Shown here: one piece after another, positions 1 to 8,382 of the stretch
How positions within the stretch are numbered: the stretch's first letter is position 1
How the letters are laid out: each line of letters starts with the position of its first letter
Assembly (NCBI GenBank): GCA_023393375.1
Contig: JAEWLI010000108.1
Span: forward strand, 1 to 64,000
Reading direction: 5' to 3'
Origin: Bacteroidota bacterium
GTDB taxonomy: Bacteria > Bacteroidota > Bacteroidia > Cytophagales > Cyclobacteriaceae
DNA: 64,000 nucleotides
Made by a program: the position numbers and the translations under genes
Notes under the pieces: generated by a model
The model's database searches: none
What the model saw: only the letters and a program-made list of their open reading frames with translations
What the model was told of the DNA's origin: nothing

Positions 1-311
1 CTGCTCTCTTTAACTTCCGCAATTTCGATTTTATCTAATCCCTGTTTTTCTGTGTCGCTGAAAAAAATCTGTACCAACATTTTTTGTTTGTAGAGTTGGC
101 GGTCGGTCAGATTGTATTTTTCTTGAAAATCCATAGGAAGCTGTTCCAGATTGAAGTATTTGTTGTAACAAACAACTTGGAGGTCTTTAAAAGGGGAATC
201 GTTCCCTTCTGCCACTATTGTGAAGTCGACATTGCTGTATGTCTGCTTTTGACTGAATAGATTGGAATGAAAAAATATTATCGCGACTACAAGAAGTAGA
301 TGGTTTTTCAT
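1..311 (-). CDS. Secreted protein of unknown function, C-terminally cut by window edge
   Basis: An open frame starts at ATG 311-309 and runs without a stop off the left end of the window (103 codons seen). Residues 1-20 form a signal peptide: a short Lys-containing start, a hydrophobic stretch (LLLVVAIIFF) and a likely cleavage after LFSQ. The mature part begins KQTYSNVDFTIVAEG and contains a single Cys and many charged residues, so it is probably a soluble periplasmic or exported protein. I do not recognise the family. It lies downstream of the toxin gene on the same strand but is separated from it by about 360 bp, so it is probably transcribed on its own. Confidence 0.6.
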   Translation of the reverse strand, partial: MKNHLLLVVAIIFFHSNLFSQKQTYSNVDFTIVAEGNDSPFKDLQVVCYNKYFNLEQLPMDFQEKYNLTDRQLYKQKMLVQIFFSDTEKQGLDKIEIAEVKES

Positions 312-673
312 TGTCTTAGCTTTTTTTTATTTATGATTAACGTTTACTGGTATGTGCTGTAGTGGATTTTTATGCCGTCAGCATCTGCCGAAAACAAGGC
401 TAAAGGTAAGAAAATATGTCGAAATACCAGCGGAACCGCTATGGCGTATACCATCGTGTTGAACTAAATCCGTGCGGGATAGCCTTTCTCCAGCATCTCC
501 AAAACACAGGGATTTCATTTCGGTCAACTTGATTCGAAAAATTCTTAGGAGAAGAAGTTCAATAATATACTCAACCCTTTGCACAGGTGTTCCTGCCGGA
601 CGTAGCTTATTGTGTAGCTTTTTAAGTGCGTTATTCGTTTTGTTGTCTGCGTAATGTACTGTTGACCTTCCTA
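312..673. other. Non-coding stretch between secreted protein and AbiEii gene
   Basis: No convincing gene is visible; the short frames here lack codon bias and homology-like features. It contains adjacent small palindromes, AGCGG-AA-CCGCT at 429-440 followed by ATGG-CGTATA-CCAT at 441-454. The stretch is less AT-rich than most intergenic DNA in the window. It could be the remains of a mobile or recombination site, but nothing seen here proves that. Confidence 0.4.
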
Positions 674-1747
674 TTAATTCTGTCTTTCTCTGTTTAATTC
701 AAATATCTTATACCAGTAGAAAAATGCCTCTGGATTTGATTTTTTAAGCTTGTTTAATTTTGGCCATAAGGGTTCTCCGATAGACCAATCCTTCATGATT
801 TTCGGATCTCCATATTTTTCGATAGCCACTTTTTGGGATCGTATTAGAACCGCCAAGTAAGCTGCTTTGGAAGCAGCAATAATGGCTTTGTCGATATGGA
901 AGGTTTCTGAGAAAATAAATCTGGATACCCTCTGAATACCTGTTTGTAGTTCTGCAAAATCACCTTTCCCCTCAACTCCTCGACTGACGATGCATAGTGC
1001 AGTATTATAAATGTCTTCAAGAACATCATCAATTTTCTCTTTACATTCTCGGTACTCAAGTTCAATAGTGGCGAATGATTTGAAAGTGGTTTTTACTAAC
1101 TCACCTTCTTCAGCTATATCGATTAAATTACCAACATCATAGAGCTGCTTCAAGATTTCCATGCTCATGCTTGTTTTTCCTTTGAAGTATGGAATACCCG
1201 TGGTATGGGGCGCAAAAGCGGTTAGTTTGTCTCCTAGTATGTCTTCTTTCGATGGAATCTTTACCTTAATTGGACCACCTTCTGAGACAATGAATTTTGA
1301 ATCTATTGGGATTTCTTCAATCTTTTGATATCCTACTTTTTCAAAAAGTATATCCAGTAAAATACTTTCCTCTTCAGCTTGTGTTTGATGAACTGGTTTG
1401 TAGAAGAATTTGTAATGAGCTTTTTGGATTTTGGTTGCAACTTTTCTTTCCTGAAGTTCGTATCTTGTAAATCCTTGGGATTTGAGTAAACCATTCAATT
1501 TCTCCTCTAAACCTTTTGCCTCATTTTCTATGATTATATCAATGTCTATTGAAAGTCTTTTAGATGAATCAAGAATCAGCATCAAAGCAGTTCCTCCTTT
1601 AAATACAAAATCTAAATTCTGCTTAACTAATCCTTCAAGTAGAAGTAATGCTCTGATTACTTTTTCTACCAGTATCGTATCAGCCTTTCTGTTGGTTGTA
1701 GATACTTTAGTTATCCAATCAATATTTAATGAATCCTTACTTATCAT
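674..1747 (-). CDS. abiEii: AbiEii/AbiGii-type nucleotidyltransferase toxin
   Basis: This is the toxin of a type IV-style AbiE toxin-antitoxin pair, first known for phage abortive infection. Family members are DUF1814 nucleotidyltransferases that modify tRNA or transfer nucleotides and so stop growth. The signature is clear: KGGTAL at residues 50-55, then RLSIDID with the paired acidic residues Asp68 and Asp70, a conserved DKLTAF near 173-179, and KQLYDVGNL near 200-208. At 357 residues it is longer than the roughly 300 typical of the family; the extra length is at the C-terminus. The start is ATG 1747, 23 bp after the antitoxin stop, so the two are co-transcribed. The junction holds an operator-like repeat (1755-1793). 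Confidence 0.88.
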   Translation of the reverse strand: MISKDSLNIDWITKVSTTNRKADTILVEKVIRALLLLEGLVKQNLDFVFKGGTALMLILDSSKRLSIDIDIIIENEAKGLEEKLNGLLKSQGFTRYELQERKVATKIQKAHYKFFYKPVHQTQAEEESILLDILFEKVGYQKIEEIPIDSKFIVSEGGPIKVKIPSKEDILGDKLTAFAPHTTGIPYFKGKTSMSMEILKQLYDVGNLIDIAEEGELVKTTFKSFATIELEYRECKEKIDDVLEDIYNTALCIVSRGVEGKGDFAELQTGIQRVSRFIFSETFHIDKAIIAASKAAYLAVLIRSQKVAIEKYGDPKIMKDWSIGEPLWPKLNKLKKSNPEAFFYWYKIFELNRERQN

Positions 1748-1754
1748 TTATGCA

Positions 1755-1793
1755 AATTATTGGCAACAATTTAGCGTTGCTGCCGATATTTAG
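1755..1793 (-). repeat. Degenerate second copy of the abiE operator at the antitoxin/toxin junction
   Basis: Read on the minus strand this 39-bp stretch matches the operator core upstream of the antitoxin (2550-2588) at 31 of 39 positions. It keeps the GGCA half-site, the 15-bp spacer ending with the same GCAA at its start, and the TGCCAATAATT half-site. It overlaps the last codons and stop of the antitoxin gene and ends 8 bp before the toxin start codon. It is followed by TTTGCATAAA, which also follows the upstream operator after the -7 box. The match suggests a second AbiEi binding site or a duplication of the leader. Confidence 0.6.
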
Positions 1794-2526
1794 AAATTTC
1801 ATTTAAATAATTATCCAATTCGGTTTTCTTTCTTCTTCTACTGGCATATCTAAGCATCTTACTTTCACTGATTGTGTATTTTTCGAATGCTTCTTTAAAG
1901 ATCTGATCCATTTCTGAACCTTGTTGTGCACTAAATACAATTGGGTCACAAAATATGTCAACCAACATTTTCTCTATCGTTACGGTTGTAATTCCGTTTA
2001 TTTCCTGAGTCGGGGACTCAGAAATAAGAGGCCGTACAATCCACGGTTCCTTCTCATCTATTAAGTATCTTCTGATTAATTCAGGAGAAGGATCCAAATA
2101 AACCGACCTATTTTTGTCTTTTAGGAAGTAAAATAAACTTTCCATTCCCACCTTTTCAACTTCTATAAGTTGGTAGAATCTACCGGGTTGATGAAGCATG
2201 AACTCGTTTATTACTGAAGTACTCCAGATGCAGATCGAAATAAAAGGAAACTCTGAAGCTAACTTTTTGAAGATTGATTTTTGCTTGTTTGTCAATTCAG
2301 GATAATATGTCTTTCCTGTGCCAATTGTAAATTTTCCACGACCAATTCTGGTTAGCTCTCCTTCTTGAACAAGATTATAAATCCTCCAATTGATAGTTGT
2401 CTTCTTCAATTCCGGCTCTTTCAATCTGTAAAAGCTCGTCAATTCTGAAGTAGAGAATTTTGGTTGATTTCGGAAATGCTTCCTTAAGTCGTCAATATGT
2501 GGTTTGTCCTTTGCGATTTTTATCAG
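1771..2526 (-). CDS. abiEi: AbiEi-type antitoxin/transcriptional repressor, probable CTG or other non-ATG start
   Basis: The antitoxin has an N-terminal winged helix-turn-helix (SELTSFYRLKEPEL...INWRIYNLVQEGELTRIGRGKF) that in AbiEi proteins binds inverted repeats in the operon's own promoter, plus a C-terminal antitoxin domain. The first canonical start in frame is TTG at 2442, but that would remove part of the winged helix. The frame is open upstream to a TAA at 2530-2532 and encodes a fitting helix (IDDLRKHFRNQPKFST), with no ATG, GTG or TTG. A CTG at 2524-2526 aligns with the ATG of the toxin when the two leaders are compared (CTGATAA against ATGATAA). I therefore extend the gene to 2526 (251 residues). 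The alternatives are a start mutated from ATG or a shorter protein from 2442. Confidence 0.75.
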   Translation of the reverse strand: MIKIAKDKPHIDDLRKHFRNQPKFSTSELTSFYRLKEPELKKTTINWRIYNLVQEGELTRIGRGKFTIGTGKTYYPELTNKQKSIFKKLASEFPFISICIWSTSVINEFMLHQPGRFYQLIEVEKVGMESLFYFLKDKNRSVYLDPSPELIRRYLIDEKEPWIVRPLISESPTQEINGITTVTIEKMLVDIFCDPIVFSAQQGSEMDQIFKEAFEKYTISESKMLRYASRRRKKTELDNYLNEISKYRQQR

Positions 2527-2533
2527 TTTTTAT

Positions 2534-2588
2534 GCAAATATAAGAATCTAATTATTGGCACCAAAGTAAAATTGCTGCCAATAATTAG
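2534..2588 (-). promoter_or_regulatory. abiE promoter with perfect 13-bp inverted-repeat operator
   Basis: On the minus strand a -33 TTTG (2565-2562), exactly 19 nt, and a -7 box TATATTTG (2542-2535) fit the Bacteroidota primary sigma consensus. The -33 element lies in the 15-bp spacer between two perfect 13-bp arms, CTAATTATTGGCA (2588-2576) and TGCCAATAATTAG (2560-2548). A protein dimer bound to both arms would cover the promoter, as expected for AbiEi autoregulation. Transcription should begin about 7 nt after the -7 box, close to 2528, so the message would have almost no leader. Confidence 0.75.
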
Positions 2589-2652
2589 TTTTTGTGAGAG
2601 AGGGTAAATTCTAGCTCTTTTATTTAGGATGGGGTTTGTGTGTTGGAAAACG

Positions 2653-2959
2653 TTAATTTTTATATTTCTTTTTAAATTCATTCCAATCTTTGTCAAATTC
2701 GTCACCTGAAATCTCACCAGAATTAAATGCTTTATCTCCTCAAGAGTCAAATTATTATCAGTCCAATAACCATAATTATTCCCCATAGGCATAGCAACAA
2801 TTAATTCACCATTATTATTAAATCCAATTTCTTTTTCTGTATAATTCTTTATTGAATTGAACTCAATTTTCCAAAAATCAACTTTTTCAATTGAGTTTTC
2901 AAAATCAGGGTTTGCTCTTGGAATAATCGCAGAAATCACTTTAATAAAAAATCAGCCAT
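2653..2959 (-). pseudogene. Frameshifted small gene of unknown function
   Basis: The main open frame (MPMGNNYGYWTDNNLTLEEI) breaks near 2717-2725. In the next frame it continues smoothly as AFNSGEISGDEFDKDWNEF and ends KKKYKN with a TAA at 2653-2655, a much more protein-like ending than the tail of the unshifted frame. A second shift is likely at the T6 run near 2950: the only ATG (2959) gives MADFLLK and then a stop, whereas the neighbouring frame gives VISAIIPRANPDFEN. The intact protein would be about 100 residues, acidic and soluble. The style (small, Trp/Tyr-rich, next to another orphan small gene and a toxin pair) recalls immunity-type proteins, but I cannot name the family. Sequencing error in homopolymers is an alternative explanation. 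Confidence 0.5.
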
Positions 2960-3016
2960 TGTTTTTTTGAATACTGTCTTTTTTGGTGTTGATGCATTCT
3001 TAGGGTGATCAAACTT

Positions 3017-3391
3017 TCAATAGGTCATGTCTTTCCTCTCCTGGTTCTTAATCCAACTTTTGTATGCTGTAGTACCCATATTATTAAAATCAGGATATTC
3101 TCCGACTTGTACATTTTGAAAGAAATCAAGACAATGCGACCATCCAGATCTATTCCAATCATTCTCAATCCAGCAAAAGTGTCCAAAACTCTTCCAATCC
3201 TTAGTCTCATTGTGATTTTCTCTTTTAAACAACCTTTTACCAATTTTCTCTGCCCAAGATATTGCTTCTTCTTCTGAATCACATTTTATAAAAATCCCAG
3301 TCGATGATTCATAATCCTCAATTACTCCATTCTCCCACATTTTGTTGGTCTCAGATTCATGATATGAAATTCCAACAAGATATTTTGTCAT
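3017..3391 (-). CDS. Small cytosolic protein of unknown function
   Basis: A 124-residue protein starting MTKYLVGISYHESET. It has no signal peptide or membrane segment and is rich in Trp, Glu and Asn, with the notable stretch DSEEEAISWAEKIGKRLF (residues 39-56) likely to be an amphipathic helix. Codon use looks genuine. It sits upstream of the frameshifted gene at 2653-2959 on the same strand with a 57-bp gap, so the two may once have formed a unit. I do not recognise a family; its size and setting would fit an orphan immunity or accessory protein, which is only a guess. Confidence 0.6.
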   Translation of the reverse strand: MTKYLVGISYHESETNKMWENGVIEDYESSTGIFIKCDSEEEAISWAEKIGKRLFKRENHNETKDWKSFGHFCWIENDWNRSGWSHCLDFFQNVQVGEYPDFNNMGTTAYKSWIKNQERKDMTY

Positions 3392-3732
3392 TTATAATCA
3401 AAACAATAATTCCAATATTTTTATTTTTAGGCTCCTTAATCAAGCCGTTTCAAGTTTGTAGGATGTCTTTTTTAATGTTTACCAACTTTAGCCGTATCCA
3501 TACAAACTTACTATTTTTTCGTTCATTTTTATCAATTAAATGGCGTCAACTCTTCTCTTAACCTCTTAACCTCATGCTAAATTTTCCATTACTGCCACGT
3601 TGGAAGCGTGACGGTAAACAAAGCAAGGGAAATATATTATTACCCTGAAGGCCATTTTTACTGATTTTGTTGTAATTGACAAATTCACTAAATTCACAGT
3701 AGATTTTTAATTTTAACCTAAATATTCATACC
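3392..3732. other. Non-coding stretch upstream of the beta-propeller lipoprotein
   Basis: No gene seen. An imperfect hairpin with 11-nt arms (3589-3599 and 3607-3617, 7-nt loop) lies in the middle. The right end carries a plausible promoter for the gene at 3733. Confidence 0.4.
3676..3707 (+). promoter_or_regulatory. Possible promoter for the 3733 gene
   Basis: TTG at 3676-3678, a 21-nt spacer and TAGATTTT at 3700-3707. This is one mismatch from the TAnnTTTG box, with spacing at the long end of the Bacteroidota range. It would give a leader of about 20 nt. Confidence 0.35.
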
Positions 3733-4632
3733 ATGAAACTTTTTATCACCAGCATTTTTTTATTTACATTATTTTGTTTTGCATGTGATCCACAACCCAA
3801 ACAAAATGGTGAAACAGAACAAAGGGAAACCATTGTTTCGCTTGAGGAAGTATGGTCTACTGACACTGTATTCAGAACACCTGAATCTGTACTTTTTGAT
3901 GAAGAAAGAGACCTGTTGTATGTTTCAAATATCAATGGCAATCCGGATGAAAAAAACAGCAACGGGTTTATTTCAAAGTTATCTTTAGATGGTGAAGTGA
4001 TTGATTTGGAGTGGGTAACCGGACTTCATGCACCCAAAGGTATGGGCATTCTTAATGGCTCTCTGTTTGTCACCGATATAGACGAACTCGTGGAGATTGA
4101 TATTGAAAACAGAACGATTATAAACCGTTATACTGTAGAAGGATCAGCTTTTCTTAATGATATTACTATTGCTGATGATGTGGTTTATTTCAGCGAATCT
4201 CAAAATGGCAAAATCTACAGGTTTATAAATGACAGCATAGAAGTATTTCTTGACACCGATGTAGAGGGACCAAACGGACTATTTTTTGACGGTGATCAAT
4301 TATTGGCTTTAACCAATGGCGATCAGGTATTCAAAGCAATCGACATAGATAACAGAGATATAGATTCAATATCATCGTTTGATGGTCATGGTGATGGTCT
4401 GGTTGCAGTAAATGACACCAGTTATCTGTTATCGGATTGGGAAGGCCAGGTATTCTACTATGCGCTAGGTGGCGAAATGCAAAATCTGTTGAACACCAAA
4501 GACCAAAACATAAATGCCGCAGATATTGAATTTATAAAAGACGAAAACCTACTTCTGGTGCCCACATTTTTTGACAACCGCGTAGTTGCCTATCAATTGG
4601 TAACGACGCAGAATGAAACTGTTCAGGAATAA
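3733..4632 (+). CDS. SMP-30/gluconolactonase-like beta-propeller lipoprotein
   Basis: A 299-residue exported lipoprotein. The signal peptide ends in the lipobox FCFAC with the modified Cys at residue 18; Asp at the next position is common in lipoproteins but its sorting meaning in Bacteroidota is not certain. The body is made of repeated beta-propeller blades with phrases typical of the SMP-30/LRE and strictosidine-synthase-like superfamily: PESVLFDEERDLLYVSN, TPKG-type APKGMGI, LNDITIADDVVYFSES, GPNGLFFDGDQL and ADIEFIKDENLLLVPTFFDNRV. Members hydrolyse lactones or simply scaffold; the metal ligands cannot be verified by eye. It is monocistronic. Confidence 0.75.
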   Translation: MKLFITSIFLFTLFCFACDPQPKQNGETEQRETIVSLEEVWSTDTVFRTPESVLFDEERDLLYVSNINGNPDEKNSNGFISKLSLDGEVIDLEWVTGLHAPKGMGILNGSLFVTDIDELVEIDIENRTIINRYTVEGSAFLNDITIADDVVYFSESQNGKIYRFINDSIEVFLDTDVEGPNGLFFDGDQLLALTNGDQVFKAIDIDNRDIDSISSFDGHGDGLVAVNDTSYLLSDWEGQVFYYALGGEMQNLLNTKDQNINAADIEFIKDENLLLVPTFFDNRVVAYQLVTTQNETVQE

Positions 4633-4799
4633 TAATATTTGCAGCAGGAAGGAGTTAATCTTTCTTGTTGCACTTATCCTTCCAGTCAGGAATGAGTATG
4701 TCTCATAATATTTTTACTACCTAATAGAAAATTTAATAATTTCTTTTCTATCTTGCCGTTGATTTGAAGTAAGGTTGAATAGTATAAATATTTATTGGG

Positions 4800-7016
4800 T
4801 TGAAAGCATTGTTATTCCTTTTGTTGATTGGGCTTCCACAAATCTCTGAATCAGCAAAACATAAATACATCATCGTTGAAGAAAATAACAAGAAGGGGTT
4901 GATAAACGATAAAGGCGAACTCCTTATTCCTGCTTTGTATGACGATTTAGGATGGTCCAAAGGTTTCCCTGAAGTTCTTGAAAATGTTTTGGGATATAAG
5001 AAAGGACATCTGTGGGGACTGATCAATATAAAAAATCAAAAAATAGCAGATCCTGTTTATGCTACCGTTTATCCCGGCAATCATCAGAATATCATTGCAT
5101 CGCGCTTCAATCAATACAATAATGAGATTTTATATGGTATGATCGATCTGAAAGGGAATACGCTCATTTCTTTCAAATACTATACTCTGGAGGCTTTCGA
5201 CCATCATTTAATAGCCTCTATACAGCGGGATGACAGGGTATATGGGATAGTTACGAAAAATGATAAATCCATTTTACCAGTTCAATATCGCAAGGTTGAA
5301 TATCTTTTACCCTCATTTTACAAAGTAAAACAAAATGATGGGAAAAGTGCTTTTTTCCATGCCAAAACCAAAAGATTAAGTGCTTTTGAATATGATTCTA
5401 TGTTCAGGTATAACGATGAATATGTGATTGTGGTAAAAGGAGGCAAGCAGGGTGTAATGAATAAGGATGGGCGTTTATTAATTGCCCCGCAATATAAAAG
5501 AATATCCTTTAATGAAGATAACACCATTAATGTATTACCATTCAACCAATGGCATCTTTTAAACCAAGCCAATGAGAAAATAAATTCCTGCTTTTTTGAT
5601 GAAATTCGACCTGTAGGAGACAATGTACTCAAAGCGACAATTGAAAAAAATGAAGCCCTTATAGATTTAAAAGGCAATTTGTCTTCTTCTATGCAGCATT
5701 ATAAAATTGGGAATTTTAAGAACAATTATGCTGTAATCTCAAATACGGGAAAGCATGGCGTGGTAACAAAAAATGGTGGACTCATTATCCCCCTGGTTTA
5801 TGATTCGGTGATTATCAACAATAATTATTTTTTTGTAAATAAAGCGTTGAACAAAAAGCCTCACTGGTCTATTCTCGATTTGGACGGGAATGTGCTGAAT
5901 GGACCTGAATATCATGATCTAATTCAATTGAACAGGGATTTATTTGCTGTGAAAGTAAACAAATACTGGGGGCTCACATCATCTTCAGGAGAAGGGATTA
6001 CGACTTGTAAATTCGATACTATTGAATTAATGCATGATGGCAATTTATTGGTACGCTATTATCAGAAATATGGCATCATCGATCCTCATGGGGAATGGGT
6101 AATTATGCCCAAAAGCGAAAAACTGGTGTATGTAAAACCTGGTCTATATGTAATCTCATCACCATTTTGCAGCTCTTTGTTAATAAAGGAAGGCAAAGAT
6201 ATCCATTGTTCATCAGGACAAATTGCGAAAAGAAAAAATGATTTGATCGAAATAAGGCCGGATGGAAAAATGGGCCTTTTTAGTTTAAGTGGCTCAAAAT
6301 TTCTCGACACCCGATACGATGAAATTTCGGAATTACAGAATGATTCAGTGTATGTATTCAGAAAAGAAGGGCTGTTTGGCATCATGACGAAACACGGTAA
6401 AATGCTCACAGATAACCTTGAATTTGAAGCTGTACATCCTTTGAGGGAGGAATTTTTGGGCGTAAAACTTGCCGGGAAATTCGGCTTTATTGATGTAAAC
6501 GGGAAGTTGCGGATAGCTAACAGATATGATACCATTGGTTATTATCAGGAAGGTTTTGCCGCAATAAAGCTACTGGGCAAATGGGGTTTTATTGATAAAA
6601 TGGAAAGAATAAAAGTACAACCCCGTTATGATGAGGTTCAGCCATTTTATAATGGCCTATCATTAGTAAAGCTGAATAATAAATATGGCTTGGTAGATGG
6701 GAACGACAGAACAATACTTCCAATTGAGTTTGATCACCTCGACCGCATTCAGAATGGCAGGTACATTAGCTTCAAAAATGGGAAATATGGTTTGATTGGT
6801 ACAAATGGGAAAGAACTTGTTTTTCCTAAATATGATGAAATCCAGGATTTAAAAAACGGCTTTTTAATCATTCAGCGAAGGGGTAAATACGGCACAGCTA
6901 CCGCTGATGGAGAATTAGTTATTCCCATGCTGTATCAAAATATTATTTATGATGAATTCAACAATTTGTATCTCGCTGTAGAGCCTTCTGAGTGGAAATC
7001 AATTAAACTGAACTGA
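4800..7016 (+). CDS. Large exported WG-repeat protein, TTG start
   Basis: A 738-residue protein built almost entirely of WG repeats: about 17 units of roughly 35-45 residues of the form K(Y/W)G(L/F)I(D/N)..G..(I/V).P.YD.I, seen for example as KWGFIDK, KYGLVDG and KYGLIGT in the C-terminal half and KKGLINDKGELLIP near residue 32. WG (KWG) repeats are found in bacterial exported or envelope proteins of unknown function. The first codon is TTG at 4800, because a stop lies in frame just upstream and no ATG follows before the signal-like segment LKALLFLLLIGLPQISESA. The gene stops one base before the converging acylphosphatase stop, the two stop codons forming TGATCA. Confidence 0.85.
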   Translation: MKALLFLLLIGLPQISESAKHKYIIVEENNKKGLINDKGELLIPALYDDLGWSKGFPEVLENVLGYKKGHLWGLINIKNQKIADPVYATVYPGNHQNIIASRFNQYNNEILYGMIDLKGNTLISFKYYTLEAFDHHLIASIQRDDRVYGIVTKNDKSILPVQYRKVEYLLPSFYKVKQNDGKSAFFHAKTKRLSAFEYDSMFRYNDEYVIVVKGGKQGVMNKDGRLLIAPQYKRISFNEDNTINVLPFNQWHLLNQANEKINSCFFDEIRPVGDNVLKATIEKNEALIDLKGNLSSSMQHYKIGNFKNNYAVISNTGKHGVVTKNGGLIIPLVYDSVIINNNYFFVNKALNKKPHWSILDLDGNVLNGPEYHDLIQLNRDLFAVKVNKYWGLTSSSGEGITTCKFDTIELMHDGNLLVRYYQKYGIIDPHGEWVIMPKSEKLVYVKPGLYVISSPFCSSLLIKEGKDIHCSSGQIAKRKNDLIEIRPDGKMGLFSLSGSKFLDTRYDEISELQNDSVYVFRKEGLFGIMTKHGKMLTDNLEFEAVHPLREEFLGVKLAGKFGFIDVNGKLRIANRYDTIGYYQEGFAAIKLLGKWGFIDKMERIKVQPRYDEVQPFYNGLSLVKLNNKYGLVDGNDRTILPIEFDHLDRIQNGRYISFKNGKYGLIGTNGKELVFPKYDEIQDLKNGFLIIQRRGKYGTATADGELVIPMLYQNIIYDEFNNLYLAVEPSEWKSIKLN

Positions 7017-7286
7017 TCAAAATTTAATATCGAACCCAGTATAACCTTTGGAAGTAGTTTCTTCTATCGTAATATTATGAACTCTCGCATTTCGGGGACC
7101 TTCGTGGCACCAAGCAATAAATAATTCCAGCTGTTCTGTTTTACCTTCCGCAACAATCAATACTGAACCGTCAGCTTGATTTTTTACCCATCCTGCTACT
7201 CCTAGGCTATTTGCCTGATTTCTGGAATGATAGCGAAACCCGACTCCTTGAACATTTCCTTCCACCAATATGCGATAGGCTGTCAT
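7017..7286 (-). CDS. acyP: Acylphosphatase
   Basis: A small 89-residue enzyme that hydrolyses the carboxyl-phosphate bond of acylphosphates. It has the full signature: GNVQGVGFR with the phosphate-binding Arg18, and GWVKNQADGSV with the catalytic Asn36. Length matches the usual 88-95 residues. It lies downstream of floA but the hairpin at 7326-7361 separates them. It overlaps no gene but its stop abuts the stop of the converging WG-repeat gene. Confidence 0.95.
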   Translation of the reverse strand: MTAYRILVEGNVQGVGFRYHSRNQANSLGVAGWVKNQADGSVLIVAEGKTEQLELFIAWCHEGPRNARVHNITIEETTSKGYTGFDIKF

Positions 7287-7325
7287 TTTAGTCTTGTATA
7301 TTTATTTATACCTGAAGCAAACAAA

Positions 7326-7361
7326 AAAACAGGATTACCTCGTTCGGCCGCTCCTGTTTTT
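7326..7361 (-). terminator. Rho-independent terminator of the nfeD-floA operon
   Basis: Perfect 9-bp stem AAAACAGGA (7326-7334) with TCCTGTTTT (7352-7360), 17-nt loop, followed on the minus strand by a run of T. It starts about 25 nt after the floA stop. Confidence 0.75.
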
Positions 7362-7385
7362 CTGCCCATTCTTATTTAAAAAATC

Positions 7386-8381
7386 TTATTCTTTTAACTT
7401 ATCAGATTTACTTCCACCTTTTTCTCCTGGATCGCTGATTGAATGTCTCATATCTGTATCAGCCTGAATGTTCTTCATTCTGTAATAATCCATGATCCCT
7501 AAATTTCCTGAATGAAATGCTTCTGCAATAGCTTTTGGTATTTCTGCTTCAGCAGCAATTACATTAGCCCGGGCTTCCTGGGCTTTTGCTTTCATTTCCT
7601 GCTCAGAAGCAACGGCCATTGCCCTTCTTTCTTCGGCTTTAGCCTCTGCTACTTTAAGGTCGGCATTCGCTTGATCAATTTGTAATTTTGCACCAATATT
7701 TGTCCCTACATCCACGTCGGCAATATCGATGGAAAGAATTTCAAAAGCTGTTCCTGCATCCAATCCTCTTTCCAATACCAGTTTGGATATTTTATCCGGA
7801 TTTTCGAGTACATCTTTGTGTGATTTAGCCGAGCCTATGGATGTGACAATACCTTCACCTACCCTGGCCAGAATTGTTTCTTCACCAGCACCACCTACCA
7901 ACTGCTGAATATTCGCTCTCACTGTAACACGGGCTTTTGCAATCAATTGAATACCATCAGCCGCTACTGCTGCTACATTTGGTGTATTGATTACTTTTGG
8001 ATTTACAGAAATCTGTACCGCTTCAAATACATCACGACCGGCCAGATCAATAGCAGTTGCTTTTTTAAAGTCAAGCTTGATATTGGCTTTGTCAGCTGAT
8101 ATTAATGCTTTTATTACTGTTTGTACATTGCCACCTGCCAGGTAATGTGTTTCCAGCTCCTGGGCTGAAATATGCAAACCAGCTTTAGTAGCGGTAATTA
8201 AGGAGTCGACAATCACTCCGGGAGGTACTTTCCTCAACCGCATCATAGCCAATTCCCTTATCAGTCTTACTTTCACATTTGAAAAGCGAGCCTGAAACCA
8301 TAATCCTACAGGTACAAAGTAGAATAAAATAAAGAGAGCAATGATACCGCCAAATACTAGTACAAGTGTTATTATTTCCAT
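7386..8381 (-). CDS. floA: Flotillin-like protein FloA
   Basis: FloA builds membrane microdomains (functional rafts) in bacteria. The 331-residue protein starts [12 protein letters not shown] with one N-terminal membrane segment (residues 3-25), then the SPFH/PHB-type domain and the characteristic Ala/Glu-rich region with [12 protein letters not shown] and [16 protein letters not shown] near residues 240-285. It ends with [14 protein letters not shown], well conserved in YqfA/FloA. I chose ATG 8381 rather than an upstream in-frame TTG at 8390, because it lies just after the nfeD stop (8383). It forms an operon with nfeD, its usual partner. Confidence 0.93.
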   Translation of the reverse strand: MEIITLVLVFGGIIALFILFYFVPVGLWFQARFSNVKVRLIRELAMMRLRKVPPGVIVDSLITATKAGLHISAQELETHYLAGGNVQTVIKALISADKANIKLDFKKATAIDLAGRDVFEAVQISVNPKVINTPNVAAVAADGIQLIAKARVTVRANIQQLVGGAGEETILARVGEGIVTSIGSAKSHKDVLENPDKISKLVLERGLDAGTAFEILSIDIADVDVGTNIGAKLQIDQANADLKVAEAKAEERRAMAVASEQEMKAKAQEARANVIAAEAEIPKAIAEAFHSGNLGIMDYYRMKNIQADTDMRHSISDPGEKGGSKSDKLKE

Positions 8382-8382
8382 A

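Noticed and set aside
312..673. Integron-like attC site or mobile element end
   Set aside because: Small palindromes are present, but no core sites, integrase or second copy can be shown in the window.
4647..4683. Inverted repeat GGAAGGA/TCCTTCC after the beta-propeller gene
   Set aside because: Long loop and no following T-run, so not a convincing terminator.
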